From assembly GCA_027886175.1 (NCBI GenBank), contig JAJNNQ010000027.1, positions 8,384,001 to 8,448,000 on the forward strand: 64,000 bases of DNA, read 5' to 3'. The notes beneath the pieces are model-generated. The model was not told the DNA's origin. It made no database searches and was given only the letters and a program-made list of their open reading frames with translations. The position numbers and the translations under genes were made by a program. Origin of the DNA: Phylloscopus collybita. Taxonomy: Eukaryota > Chordata > Aves > Passeriformes > Phylloscopidae. The first letter of the stretch is position 1. Each line of letters begins with the position of its first letter. Below are positions 1 through 12,834 of this stretch, piece by piece.

Positions 1-1331
1 CATCCTGAGAGAGCCTGGGGCCTCCCCCTCCTCCATCACATGGACCCAGCTCATGGCTCCCTGGCATTGCAGCCCCACTGCAGTCTGAGTGCCTGAAGAT
101 GGCCCGCTCCACTCCAGCACATTACCCTTTGTCAGCAGCACCTCAGGGCCAGCCTGGCATCTCCTCTGTCACCACACCTGGGAGTGAGCCTGGCACAGGA
201 GCAGCAGCACATGAGTATCCGAACCACACTGACAAACAACACAGGTGGCACAGAGAGAGGGGAAAAACTTCCAGCAGACCCTCTGAGAGTGACACAGAGT
301 CACAATCAAGGTAAACATCAATTGCTGTCATGTACACAAGAACAGACAGGGTCTGCAGGTGGCACTGAGACTGCAAGAGCAGACACTGCTTCTTCCAAAG
401 CCAAGAGCCATGAGTGAATGGTCTTGCCTCAGCCAGAGGGCCAGGTACCCCTGTGATCCTCTGTAACTCCTGAAGGAGTAGGCAGAGCTTCTTCCAAGCC
501 TCCCAGCCAAGCTAGGCATCCTCCTCCCCATCTGCTTACACCCTGCTGCTTCAGGGGCTCAGCTGGCACAGCACAACTCATTAAGATCCCATTAACACAG
601 CCACTTCAGGGACCCTACAGGGCGCTGGTGCCAGCGATGAACCCAAGGAGCAGCTGCTGCCAACCAGGAGCAGGGAGGGAGGGCAGGGACAGGGACTGAC
701 ATTGGGATTGGCTCCCTGCACAGGGGTGCTGCAGGCTGCCAGCCAGCAGCAGCATGGGCAGGATGGGGCTGAACAGCAGGTGACAATTGCAGCCAGGTGT
801 CACAAACCGCTGCCGACTGTCTGCAGTTTTTATCTAATAAACCATAGATTGGTCCACTCACAGCAAGGTGCTGCTGTCTACAGACCCTCCTCATCACACC
901 TGATTTATGCCAGACCATCCCCTTTCTCTATGAATCAGCTCTTTCATTGGAAAACACATCTAGTGTAACTCTGGCCCTTGGGCTGCTGCCATCACGGAAA
1001 TTGCTGTATGGATTGGGTGCTGCATGAGAGCACACAGGGCATGGTGGGAACAGGAGGTGACAGCATGGAAGATCTACTGGTTAGCCAGGAAGCAGATCCC
1101 AAAGGCTCTGTGTGGCAGCCAGGGCACTGCAGAGCACAGACTCCTGTCCTGTGGGACACCTGCCACTGTGGCTGAGACTCCTTGAGCAGCACGTGGCAGC
1201 AGCACCATGGCAACTGGGCAGCGGTGTCACGAGGAACAGGGAGCACTGGCCCCTGGCTGCAAGGAGGCTGAACCAAGTGTGGTGGGAGCAACATCTCACA
1301 GCAGCCTGTGGCCTACCAAGGATGAGCTAGG

Positions 1332-1345
1332 AAAAAAAAAAAAAA
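1332..1345. repeat. Short poly-A run
   Basis: Fourteen adenines at the left border of a small AT-rich island. Confidence 0.9.
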
Positions 1346-3607
1346 TTATTATGCTAATCGTTTGCACAAAGATAATGAGATCTCATTTGGTGCTGGTCCC
1401 CCCTCCTTGCTGCAGTGTAGCGGGAGGATATAAATAATGTTAACGGCACCATCTCAGCAAGAGGCCAGGACTAACTCCTAGCTAGCCCAGCTAAAAGTAA
1501 GCCTCAGACACCTGAATTGAGTGGAGATAAAACCACAGGACAAAAAGGACAGACCAAAGTGTTGTAAGAGAGAAAGGCTCTGGCCACAGCCCAGGAAGGT
1601 CACCTTTGCTGTCACTGCCACAACAGTCATGGCACCAGTCTGGGGTTGGGTCAGATCCTGGCTCAGAGGATCCCTGAGCACACAGCCCTGCACCTCCACT
1701 GCAGCTCAGCCCAACCCTCACACAGGGCTGATGGAACACAGTGCTTGGGAACTCCCCCCGCTGCTCTTCAGCACTGTGTAAACACAGGAGTAGCACCAAA
1801 CCTCTCTGGAAATGTAGCAGGAGGCTGGCAACTCCCTTCTGTTTACAGCCAGCTCCTGCTCCTGTTAGGGACCTGCGACAAGGCATGCTGTATTTTTAGA
1901 AACAGTCTCTAGAAACCAAGGGGAACTACACATCCAAGGGGCAGGCACAAACCTCAGCTCAACCCAGACAGTTTAGGCAGCCTGGCACCACTGAAAAAGA
2001 AATATTGCCACCCACCAAGTCAAAATAAAGAAGCAGGTACTTAAATCTAACAGCAGCATGACAGACAGGTCTGCTCAGAGAAACCTTGCTTCAGGAAGGG
2101 GCTGAGGGTTTACCCTGTGACCCAAAAATTGATGCAAGGGAGCAACAAAAATCACAACTACAAACACTACTTTAAACATCACAAAAATATATTTTATCTC
2201 CTGAACAGGGTGACAGGTGCCCTTCATCCCAGGAGGGAGATCCACAGAAATTTCACACGTACACCAATGAAACTGCTCGCCAAGGCTCAACAGCCAGAGC
2301 CCAGCCTGGCAGGGACCAGCTGCCTCTGGCACCAAAATGGCTCCACCACCTGCCCACTACCCCCTGCTCCCCACCACCATGAACTGTTGGGTGTTTGCAC
2401 CCCTGTTACTTGCAAACTTCTGTGTTCCCCTCTGAGATACTCCAAGAAAAGCAGTGCCCTGCCATATGACTGTAGTCCTTTTGATCACAGATCTGGGAAA
2501 ATCTTGCCCAGATCTTGGAATGCGTATCCTGGAAAATGCATCCAAAGCAACCTCCTACAAAACAATTGTCATTTGTCGTGGTGCAGTTGTTTCCTTACAT
2601 GTAGCTGACTCACAGCAGCTGCTTTGAGGTGGGTCTGGGTGCAGATTTGCTTGCATTGGCACAGCCCAGGCAGCTCTAGCCCTACAGCCCTTGTGTCTCT
2701 TCCTCCGCAGCAGCTTCCTGCCAAATCCATTTCTGGGGTGATGAGCTGAGAAGCAGTGCTTCTCAGGAGCAGCACTGGAATGTGAGCAGACGTTAATCCA
2801 CAGCTTTCCTGAACAGACGAGTCTGGGTCTCCACACTTGGTTTCCTGCCCAGTCCCCACAAAGCTGCACCTTCTGCTGTGGCTGTGCTGAGTGTCCTCTG
2901 ATGCCCCAACCCAAACCTTTTACTATCACTACTTTCTTGTTGCACAAATTGACATTTTCTTCATAGGTTTCCACTGCCACCCTCTCTCTGATCATGCAGT
3001 GACATTATCCTGTGTTACATCACAACACCTTGTGTGACAGGGCAGGAGATGCCCCCTCTGTCCACTCGAGGAGCAGGACACTGGACAGAGCTGAACACAC
3101 AGGGACTCATCAATACTGCCCTAAGAGGAAAGTTTGGAAAGGCAATATACTCTGGTGGTAGCTTAACATCACTAGGAATAATAAAATAATTAAGTCTCCC
3201 AGACTCCCTCCCCAAAGAGGTTCTTGGTAGCCTCGAAGACAGAACTAATAAATCCTTCTCATAACTCAATCTCAAACAGGAAAGCAGGAGAGATTTTGAT
3301 GTCCCTTCCCTCTCCCACACTCACAGGACCCTGTGAGCATCCGTCTTCCCCTTCTCCAGCAGCTGCTCTGCTGTACTGGAGGCTGGGAACACTGGCTCTG
3401 GGGAGGAGCACTGGGCCTGCAGGCACACTGCTGCCACAGCTGCCCCAAGGGAGCAGACCTCCTCCAGCCCCAGGTGGTGCAGCTGGTAGAAGAAATATCC
3501 TGTTTTTCCCTTCTGCCTCTTCCTTCTCTTGAGTTCTCTGGGTACCAGGCCACAGCACCACTGCTGCTCCTTCGCTGTTTGCTCAGCCCCGAGGAGGTTT
3601 GGTGCTC

Positions 3608-3611
<4 letters not shown>

Positions 3612-3641
<30 letters not shown>
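3612..3641. repeat. (CA)n microsatellite
   Basis: About fifteen AC units, continued by an imperfect CATATACACA. A simple dinucleotide repeat in the intron after exon 9. Confidence 0.97.
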
Positions 3642-3650
<9 letters not shown>

Positions 3651-3905
3651 GCCCCGGTCAAACGAGCATCTGAGCTGCCTGTGCTGAGAGGGGCATCCCT
3701 GCGGGGCTGGAGGAGGCTTCCTCTATCCTCAGGCAATCCTCAAATCCTAACATTTTGCTTTTGATTGTTAAGATTTTCAGATCTTCTATCACCCATTACA
3801 CGCTCTTAATGAGACCTGCAGAGAGTTCAGACATCTGCTTGCTGAGCCCTTGAGCCCTGGAGTCAGTAGCTCCATGTGTCACTCCATATTACCTAGCACT
3901 CCTTC

Positions 3906-3946
3906 CAGGTTGCTGGGCTTGGATGCTCTCTACCATCCCTTCCAAC
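3906..3946 (-). mobile_element. Possible CR1 LINE relic
   Basis: On the minus strand the words GTTGGAAGGGATGGTAGAGA and GCATCCAAGCCCAGCAACC resemble the start of the well-known 3' region of avian CR1 elements (TTGGAAGGGACC then AGATCATC then AGCCCAACC). Only about 40 bases match and there is no terminal octamer repeat, so chance similarity is possible. Confidence 0.3.
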
Positions 3947-6872
3947 ACAATTAGCATTTCTTGGAGAACATGATTTCAGGCTTTAATTGCCTTTGATCCT
4001 GCTGTAATCAATTTTCTCAGGCCAGAAAGACCCAGCAAAAGGCGAGTTAGGAAACAGAGGATGGTGAATGCCTTTGGAATGCTACCAGTTGGATCTTAAC
4101 GTGGTCAGCTTCTCTACTTCCATATCTTTCTTTAGTCACTCCATATGATGGGCATCTTCTTGCTGGATTGTTGCTCTTGTTAACCCAGGTGACATTTATT
4201 CCTTGTCCAATGAATCAAAAATCATGTGTGAGCGCTCCCTCAGACACAGCAGAAGCACAGACACCAATAGGCAATGGTGCTGTTTCCAAGAGCCCAATTC
4301 TTGCCAACCACCTGTAACTCAGCTATGTGGTCACCTGCAGTGACACCCTTGGTTTCTGCATTTCCAGCCTGGAGCACTGGAACCAGCGTAGCTCTGTGTG
4401 CCACACCCAGGAGCCCTGAGGAGCCCCAACACTGCTGGCAGCTCACAGCCCCCCGGGCTCCCCAAAGGCAGCCCCACCATGCCAGGTGCTCCTGCCCTGC
4501 CCATCTGCAACAGGAGCACTCCTGAGCAGGTGCTGGTCCCCACCCTGCTGAGAACAAGTCACTTCCCGAGGTGGCTTTCTGGTGCCATGAGGGAGCCAAG
4601 TGAAGTAGGTGCAAAGTTAAAGAGAGGATTTAAGCAAGAGCTTAGAGAATCCATCTGTGCTGACATCCATCAGTGTCACTCCTTGGCTGCAAAAGCAATA
4701 TTTATAAATCACGTTTCAAAACTGGCTACAAATTTGTACAAAGAAACAGATGGGATGGTGGTAGCAGTTTGTCACCACTGATATTTATACGGGGGAGTAG
4801 AGACAAGTGCAAGAGGGGTGAATGCAGGAGAGGGAAGCAATGGGGAACACAGGGGAGGATGCAGCAAGGACACCTATGAGAGCAGGGGCAAAGGTGAGTG
4901 CACCCAGGGCAGTTGATGGACTGGAGAAGGGGGCAGAAATCAAAGGGAACGTGATGGCACCAAGGTACCCTGTTAGAAATGAGGGGTGCCTCCATCTGCC
5001 ATAGGCAGCCACCTCCGCTTGCTGTGGAAGGCAGCACTGCTCAGTAATTGGGAGGGTCTCCAAACACTCTGGGAATAACCCTGCAGCAACAACATTTGTT
5101 TTCCCAAGAGCAGGAGGCGGGAGGTGATGCCAGCTTTTACTCATTTTATGCAGTGTTACACCACACAAAAAGCTCGAGGGATCGTTTAGCACAAAGAATT
5201 ACCCTGTGTCACAAGAGCCTCATCCCACTCAAGAGAGCAGCAGCTCTGGAGGAGATGGTGGCACACGTGTCCTGCATCTACTGCAATGCCAGCTCTTGGG
5301 CTACTGCTGGTGGACCCCCACACAGAGCCAGGGAGCCAAGCAGCCCCTGCTAAGCTCCATACACCCCCCAGCCACATGCCCTGCCAGACAAGCAAAACAG
5401 TGGTGGTGGCTCTGGGATGGCAACCTGGCCATGGCAGACACCCCAGCCCAGAGCTGGGAGCCTCATGAGGGTCTTGGCAAGGATGGACACCCAGGTATAG
5501 CTCAGCATGTTTAAGCACATTTTTGTAAGGTCCTTCAAAGAAAGTGAGGGAAGTTAATCGCTGGGTGTGGAGCAAAATCTTGCTGAGGATTAAAGCCTGT
5601 TTACATTATAAGAAGCAAAGGTCTTCTGAGCAGCTTGAGCAGAGGGGGAGGGACTCAGGTCAGGGACAGCTGTGCTACTCAGGATACAAAGCAATAGTCA
5701 GCTGTGCTACCATCACATCTGAAGCTTTTCCATTTTGACTATCCCTAATAATGCTGAACCAAACTGAGCAAGCAGGATCTTACGTCAGCAGAAGGCTCCT
5801 ATGATAAGCTTGGAACAAACTAAACCAGGCTTTTGACAGATAAAGCTGCAAAAGCAGTGAGAGAAAATGGTTTTAAAAGAAAACCCAATCAAAACCAAAG
5901 AAGAATTTCAATGTGATCTACTGGCCCCTGTGACAAGCACATGCCTGTGTGGCTGGAGAAGGTCCCAGTATCTGCAGGGAACCCTGCTGTACTTACTGCT
6001 ACAATCAGCACCTAAATTTGCCCTAAACACCAACCAAAAATAGGAAGCATCCTGATAACCAGTTTTCTGGATTGTTACTGTCCGCACAAATGCAGCCTAA
6101 CCTGACAGCCTGCAATGTCCAGCAGCTGCCAGGCTCAGCCAGCAGAACCTGCATGACACCCCATCACTCACAGCAGCATCGAGTCACCCAGGATAAGCTA
6201 CTGAGTTCAGGGATGCAGAGAACCCCAGAGCTGCCCAGAGGAACAGAGAGGGTCTGCCTGGCTGCATGTCCCAAAGGAGAGGATGAGCTCCAGGAAACAG
6301 AGGAACTGCACCCCAAAGCCACCACGTCACAGGGAATCAGGCTCTGCAGGCTGTGTCCCAGAGAACCCACTGTGGCTGTAGGCTGGCTAGCATGGCCCCA
6401 GCTGCCTCCCAGGACTCCGGAGCTGTTCCCATTTGTTGGGGGCACAGGGCTAGCCATGCACATGGCAGCCCCAAGATGACCCATACTCCAGGATTTACCT
6501 TGGAGAGGGATAAATCATAACACTGAAAATGGGAGCGTGTTCATCTATAAATCCACATCATCTCCTTGCCTCAGGCAGATTGGAAATTTCCCATCAAGAA
6601 AGGGACTGAGAGCCCTGAAAATACCAAAGGCTTAACCATACAGCATGAGAGGAGCTTTGTAGCTGCTTGCAGCAAGGAATAAAGCTGGCAGAGCCTCCTT
6701 GAGGAAATCCAAGCTGTTAGCTGACCAGTCCCACCATTTCAGGTTGACAAGAAGCTCTGCAACATGCCCAAAGCACCCAGAGCTGGCAGAGACAGTGACC
6801 CATGTCCCTCTCCATGGCCAGAGCTGCTGCTCAGCCTGAAGGATGCTGGGCCAAGGGTGCAGCAGAACTTAC

Positions 6873-6990
6873 CCTGGATATCCAGCAAAGAGAAATGGTG
6901 GCTGTTGGTGGCTTCAGGCGCCAATGTGAAGTAGAAACGGTGGCCGCTCTGAGGCTCATCCCGGTCTACAACGCTGATTGTCTGGATCAG
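6873..6990 (-). CDS. CDH22: CDH22 coding exon 9: EC5, first part
   Basis: The 118-bp exon encodes residues 504-542 and one base of codon 543. The acceptor is CTCCCCACAG; the donor is CCAGG|GTAAGT. It reads LIQTISVVDRDEP and continues GHRFYFTLAPEA to HFSLLDIQ, with the DRDEP calcium motif at 512-516. In human CDH22, as I recall it, the next exon continues DNTAAVHT and runs to the EC5 end and membrane helix. Nothing of that kind is visible between 1 and 6872, so this is the last coding exon in the window and the protein is cut here by the window edge, not by a mutation. Confidence 0.96.
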
Positions 6991-7267
6991 CTGTGGGGAG
7001 AAGGCAGAGGTGAGCACCAGTGCTGCTTCCACAGCCTCTCCCAGGGTCCCATGTGTAGGGTCCAGCCAGCAGCATCGCTGGCTGCAGCTGGAGAGAGGGA
7101 CGAGCCTTCAACCCTGCAGATGGGCTCAGTGGGACCAGCAGAGTGACTCCCACTGTGACAGGGGCTGCATAGGAAGACTATCAGGCAGAAGGGTATAGAT
7201 GGGCAAGCTGCTACTGGTCCAGAGTGCTGCCTGCAGCCCGAGACCAGGGCTGAGGGGCTCTCGCTAC
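6991..7267 (-). other. Intron between coding exons 8 and 9
   Basis: A 277-bp intron with GT and AG ends, the shortest in the window. It joins exon 8 in phase 0 to exon 9. No other feature was seen in it. Confidence 0.93.
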
Positions 7268-7389
7268 CTGGCCTGGCTTGGCATCCTCACACACAGCGGC
7301 TTCATAGGGGGTGGCAAGCTCAGGTGGATTGTCATTGACGTCCAGGATTCGGATACGGAGAGAGGCCCTCGACACCTGGGAGTGATTAT
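7268..7389 (-). CDS. CDH22: CDH22 coding exon 8: EC4 end and EC4-EC5 linker
   Basis: The 122-bp exon completes D463 and encodes residues 464-503, ending in phase 0. The acceptor is TCTGTTTCAG; the donor is GGCCAG|GTAGCG. It begins NHSQVSRASLRIRI, includes the canonical calcium linker DVNDNPP (479-485) and starts EC5 with ELATPYEAAVCEDAKPGQ. Asn464 is in a second sequon (NHS). Cys496 lies in the VCEDAKPGQ stretch typical of type II EC5. It was found by reading the minus strand for the linker, because no start codon precedes it in the exon. Confidence 0.96.
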
Positions 7390-9039
7390 CTGAAACAGAA
7401 AGAGAAGCAGAGCTTCAGGACAAAGGGCCAACTGCTGTAATCAGGGAGCAAACCCCCTCATCCCCACCTGTCCAAAGGCCAGTGTGGCTGCTACCAGCAC
7501 TGCACCTCTGCCTGCCTGTGGCACAGACTGTCCACAGGACAGCAGAGCCTGCAGAGCATGCTTCAGCCTCACTGCACCCTGCAAAAGGAGCCCAACCACT
7601 GGGCTGTGTGCCAAGGACTCCTGAAACACCACCTGATCTACCCCTGGAAAACTGGAGTGGCCCAAAGCTAGTCCCAGCCATCCACTGGTGAGGATCTGTG
7701 CTGCAGCAAAACAGCATCAAGATGGGACAGAAAACGTGGATGTGAGATCACCCTCTAACCTGGATCCTGATCCATAGGTGCTCGAAACTGGCAGCAACAT
7801 CCAGGGCCCAGCAAATAGAGCTGGGATGTGAAACAGCTGCGATCAGCAAGGGCACAGAGTGGTGGTGAGATCTGCCTGTCCACCTCTGCTGTGCCTAGGT
7901 GACCCAGGGTCAAATGTGCCCCATTGAAGCATGAGGCTCTTGCCTAGATACTCAGGCCTCTTATGCTGACACTGGGTTTTTGTTGTCGTTGCAGCTTAAA
8001 CACAGCACCATCCACCAGCTGGCAGGAGGGGGTCAAGCAGTAAGACTGAGGGCAGCCCTCTCACCCTGGCACTCACCAGCCCAGCCTCACACAGGCAGTC
8101 CTGGGGACTCCCCCTCCCTTGGGGTTCACTCTGCATGTGGAATGGGGCAGCACTTACACCTCTATTCACTGCAGCGTCACTGAGCTGCACACACACTGCC
8201 AAGGGACACTGAGCTCGTGCCATAGGATTATAAACCACTCTGGAGGGCCTGATGTTTGCTGAAGCACCTCATATATCTCCAGAAATGAGAACTCCCTCTT
8301 ACTCCATCTCCTTTGTTTTACCCAGAGACTGTACCTGTGACAGAACTAATGCTTCTCTCCACACTCAGGCAGGAGTTCTGCTGCCTGTTTGTCTATAACA
8401 TTAAATACTGGCCCCAACAGATCAGGTGGGGGAGGACCCAGGGGAGAGGAGATTTAGTGCTGCTCCGTAATTAGCCAGGAATCTAAGCCCCCTCCCCAGA
8501 GCTGCCTTCACCCGGTTCTCACGTTATCACTCCTTCTCACCCAGACCAGCTGCTCTGGTGATTAGATAGTTGTTTTTGGGGGAAGGAGGCTGAAGTCGTG
8601 ACTAAAAGCCTAGAACTGTGTGTTATTTTAAAAGGCATATTGGTGCAGTGGAATAAACTGCAATTGCTTGCAGGAAGAAAGAAAGGGGGAGGCAGCAGGG
8701 TGAGAAGGGAGCCTGAGGAGGCGGCGGGGTGCGTGCTTGATGCCCACAAATGAGCAGGAAGAAAAAGGGTTCAGTTCCTGCAAGAAGGAGGATGACAGCA
8801 TTCCATCACCCCCTTCTCAACTCACAAGAAGATGGATAACCATCCCCGCTGCTCAGCTCTAGAGCAGGCTGGGATTGCTGAGAGAAAGACGGGGAAAGGC
8901 AGAAAGAGAGGAGAGGAAGTAGAGCCCGAAAGGAAGAAGAATTCAGGACCCCAGCTCTTCCCCTTGTTAACTGTAACCCAGGGGAGGATCTCCTCCCTTA
9001 GTGCCCCACAGTGTGGGAGCCAGCTGTGAGCAAGAACCA

Positions 9040-9345
9040 ACCCCAGCGCTCCCGAACCCTCCCCAGGACCTGCTGGGATCGTGCGTGCCAGGTCCGGACA
9101 TCCAGGTGCTCCTAAACAAAGCAGCTTCTCTTCGAGACCACCTCCCCCAGCCCCTGAGGAGAGATGTGATTGATCAGCGTGTTCAGAGCCAGGGCAGAAG
9201 CACAGGGCCGTGCTCGTCCCCAGCTCCAGCCGCGGCTGTCGGCAGTGCTTTGAGCTGCGCACGGGAGCGCGGCCACGGCCCCGCCCGGGCACAGAGCCCG
9301 GACCTCACCGACCCCTCCCGAGCCATGGCTCACGTCCCGCAGGCC
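9040..9345. promoter_or_regulatory. Isolated intragenic CpG-rich patch
   Basis: I count about 24 CpG dinucleotides in roughly 300 bases, including runs such as GGAGCGCGGCCACGG and CCCCGCCCGGGC, while the flanking intron has almost none. There is no CDH22 exon inside. It may be an alternative promoter, an unrecognised exon on either strand, or a regulatory CpG island. Confidence 0.5.
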
Positions 9346-10109
9346 TGGGCACAGCTCTGATACAGTGACCTTTCTAAATGCACCCTGTCAGACAAAAGCT
9401 CTCCTGCTGCCCTTCCAAAACTGCTGAAGCCTGAGGCTCACGCTCACTCCTGGCTCAGTGACGAGGTCAAAATTTGATGTGTCCAGGAACATCAAGGTTA
9501 GAAAGGCAACTGCTGCACTCTTGTCTACCTTTCTAGTGAGACACACATCAGCTTCTTTTGATTTTGGCTGTACATTGTATATTAGAAGGTTTCTCAATGC
9601 TTTATCAACTTCCCTCTTTCTCTGCCAGTACCTGGATTTACTGGAGGGAAAAAAAATGAGAAATGGTTGGATGTATTTGAAAAAAGTTATCCTCAAAATA
9701 TCTGAAATATGTTTTTTCTAACAGTGGCATAAACTGATACTATGATGGTCAGGAATGTGATTAAGATTGTTGGAGCACATCTGTGACGAAAGGCACAAAG
9801 CACTCAACTAACACAGGATTCATGCCTGCGAGGTCATAAACTCTGGCCTGTGCTTTCTCTGCCTGCGTGCACGCACTCAAAATGCCCCAGCGAAGGAGCA
9901 AAGGCTCAGCAGGCAGGTCCCAGTGCCAGAAAGAGAAGCAGAGAGGATGGCTGAGGCTGTGGCATGGGTGCTGCGGGCACCTGCCCTCGCAGGGCTCTGT
10001 GAGGAGCACCTAGCCTGTGATTGAGGCGAGGGCAGCACGTGCTGGCTGTGGGCAACTGGAAGGGAGAAAAAGCCATCTTCCATTGCAGCGTCTCTCCTCT
10101 GTATTACAG

Positions 10110-10340
10110 CTCAGCTGACTGACATGCAAATTAGTTTAATTATTTCTTCTTCTAAAATAAATTATATTTTGCAGTGGCTGCAATATGTTGTGTCAGGCAA
10201 AATTACATTCAATATTTTTAAACTAATTGATGTCAGCCTTGAGAAAACCTGATTGACAGCAGCGAGAAAACTAGGCTGCTACCTAAACGCTTTCCTAAAT
10301 TAAAATTAAACATGCCGTTTTTCTGCATTTCCTTCAGGAG
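10110..10340. promoter_or_regulatory. Candidate conserved non-coding element with octamer motif
   Basis: An AT-rich block with a perfect octamer ATGCAAAT at 10124-10131, directly followed by TAGTTTAATTATT. It also has AACTAATTGATG and AAATTAAAATTAAAC. The composition breaks sharply from the GC-balanced intron on both sides. There is no coding potential. The motifs suggest POU and homeodomain factor binding, which would suit a brain-expressed cadherin. Confidence 0.4.
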
Positions 10341-12834
10341 TTGGAATGCTATTAATCTGAAAAGACCGAGGAAAGAGACATGGAAAACACACAGAACAAG
10401 AGGGAGATGCTGGAAGCACAGCCATGCAGTATGGGAGCTCCAGGCTGGTGACTGGCAGCTGCCTTTGCCAACATGGGAGGAATTATTTCAGAGCCACTGG
10501 AGCTGCTGTGTGTGGGGGACGGAGCTCTGCCCAGTGCTTCCACACTGCTGCATCTGTGCCTGTCTCAACATAGCCACCAGCGTGGCTCAGGGTGTGCCAG
10601 CCAGCCCTGCCCAGGTGCCATGTAGCAGAACAGGCAGTGCTGAGAGAGGGATGGGACAGGCAGTGCCAGGATTCTGCAGCATGAGATGGTCACAGTCCTG
10701 CTGCACGGAAACCCTCAGGCCAAGAGTCAAATGTTTCAGGGGAATCTTCATCCACGTCCTAGAGTGTTTCCTTATTTAATTAATCATGTAAGTAATCTGA
10801 ACAGGACAATATTCTCCTCTTTAAATATTCAGATGCAAAACACCAACTTGCCCTCTCCCTGAGCTGCAGACAGCTGAGTGCTCACAGGACTGACACCAAG
10901 CACCTCTGGGCAACTGCTCAGCACTGTGTAACTCTGCAGCAGCTCGCAGGGATGGGAAGGGATTGACAGTGCTTGGTCACCCCTGCTGTGGCAGGAAAGG
11001 AGGGGACTTGTGGTTTCTGCTGTGCCAGGATCCAACCCTTACAGCTCCAGACCCTCACACAATCTCCCAATAAAACATTATGCATTTTTACACCCAAACC
11101 TCTCCTGTGGAGCTCCAAATCCAGAAAATATCACTTGCCCTCCTCCTCACACACACCAAAAAGTGCTCAGCAGCTTCTCTGGGTCTGAGGAGAGCCCAGG
11201 GGACCGTGGGGTGCCACGTGCAGCTGCAGCACCTGGAGCAGACCAGCTCAGGGAAACTGCTGGGCACAGCATCCAACCTGTTCTTCTGTGTCGAGACCAA
11301 ATTGGTACAATACTGAATTCAAAATTTTTACATTAGCAAGGAAGTCAGAAGAGGCGGGAGCGGAATTTATTCCTCACTATCTCTGCAAATTGGAAGAACA
11401 AAATGCAGAACAGAAGACTGAGATGTGCCACTCTGCTCTCCAGCCCTGATGCCACGGCTCTGGGGCACAGGGTGGGTTTGTAGCTGCCTGCAAACCAGAG
11501 TGCTGATGCCAAGGACAGAGCAGGGGGATGCCAGGGGTATGACTCGTCTGACAGGTGGCTGTATCAGAGGCTGGAGCTGAAAACGTGGCTCCCAGCTGAG
11601 GGGAAGCAAAGTGGAAGCAGCAGTTAAGCCAAGTAACATATAAATGGCTCTCACCTCTCCTGAGTCCTGCCCAAACTCAGCAGCATGAGAGTCATTAAAT
11701 TGCATCCAAACACAATGCTCTGATTAAAGCCAGTCTCCAGCAGGAAGATTTATCATCTCAATTACCAGCAGTGGACACAGCAGTCAAGGCCTCATCATTT
11801 TACATGAGCAAAGAGGAAAACAGGAAGAGAATCACTAATATTAGGCCAAGGAAGGTAAACAGCTTGCGAGGGAGATGAAGATTTATCTGTAGAAACGTTT
11901 GGCCTGGTCCCAGGCCAGATTAGCTGAACAGCCCCCATGCTTCCTGCTGGCTGCCATGCTGTGAGGCCAAACACTCTGCTGGTCCCTGAGGCAGCTCCTG
12001 CTGGAGGGGCAGAGCTGCCCTGGCTTCTCATGCCAGCAGTGGGAAGCCCAGGCAGCTCATGGGCACAGCTGGGCTCCTTTTGCAGCTTTTCTTACTGCTT
12101 GCAGGGGCAAATACACTCTGATATCTGCAGGTGGGAAATAACCTGGACAGGGTCTCTGCTGCAGTAGATGCCAGACAGGGCTCTTCACGGTGGGGGCACA
12201 GCTCCTGTTTGGAGCTGCTCCAGCCCCACAGGCTGCCTGTGGGAATAAGTGTTGCCAGTGGGGCTGGCTGTCCTTCAGCCATCAAACCCTGCCCAGGACA
12301 GCCCCAGCAGCAGACTTGGAGGGCAGCTCAAGGAGGCCACAGGGATGCAACATCTTGTTGCAACACACTCCAGGCCATGGGACTGGTGCCATGGGAATCA
12401 AGCGGGCCCTGGCACCATGGGAATACAGAGGGTACAGATTCCTACCAGCCCCAAGGAGCTGAGGCACCAGGCACAGTCCTGGGCAGCAGAACTCCCACTG
12501 GGTTTGTTCCATTCCTCCTGCCAAGTTTACATCTCACTGAGGAAAGAGAATCTATGACCACTTGCCTCTGATGGAGTTGGTGACATCTGGCCCTGTGGCA
12601 TCCAGCTGCCCCCGTCATGCCCATGGTGAGCACTACAGAGCCCTTCCAGCACTGCTGGCCCCAGACACCTGTGGGCCAGGAACTGCACTGCTGGATGTGC
12701 TGCTCCCAGCTGCCCTAGATTCCCTGATCCCACTGCCATGGCTGATCCCACTGCACCAGGCACATCCTGACAGCTGCTGCATGGCCCTGCTCCGAAACCC
12801 CTCCATCACTCAGAAGGCTGTACCTTTACAACTG

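Larger units (their letters stand above)
1..6872 (-). other. Intron after CDH22 coding exon 9 (continues past the left edge)
   Basis: I see no coding exon here on either strand. Contents: a 14-A run (1332-1345) opening a small AT-rich island to 1445; a CA dinucleotide repeat (3612-3641); a possible short CR1-like fragment (3906-3946); an AT-rich stretch at 3960-4220; and more AT-rich sequence at about 5520-5930. The rest is GC-balanced, low-information sequence. The expected EC5 and membrane exons were sought by their motifs and were not found. Confidence 0.8.

Noticed and set aside
3272..3764. Frames with Cys-Val or Thr-His repeats
   Set aside because: They are translations of the CA microsatellite.
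12131..12571. Cluster of overlapping open frames on both strands at 11.9-13.9 kb
   Set aside because: Many mutually overlapping frames with no conserved motif are expected in stop-poor GC-rich intron.
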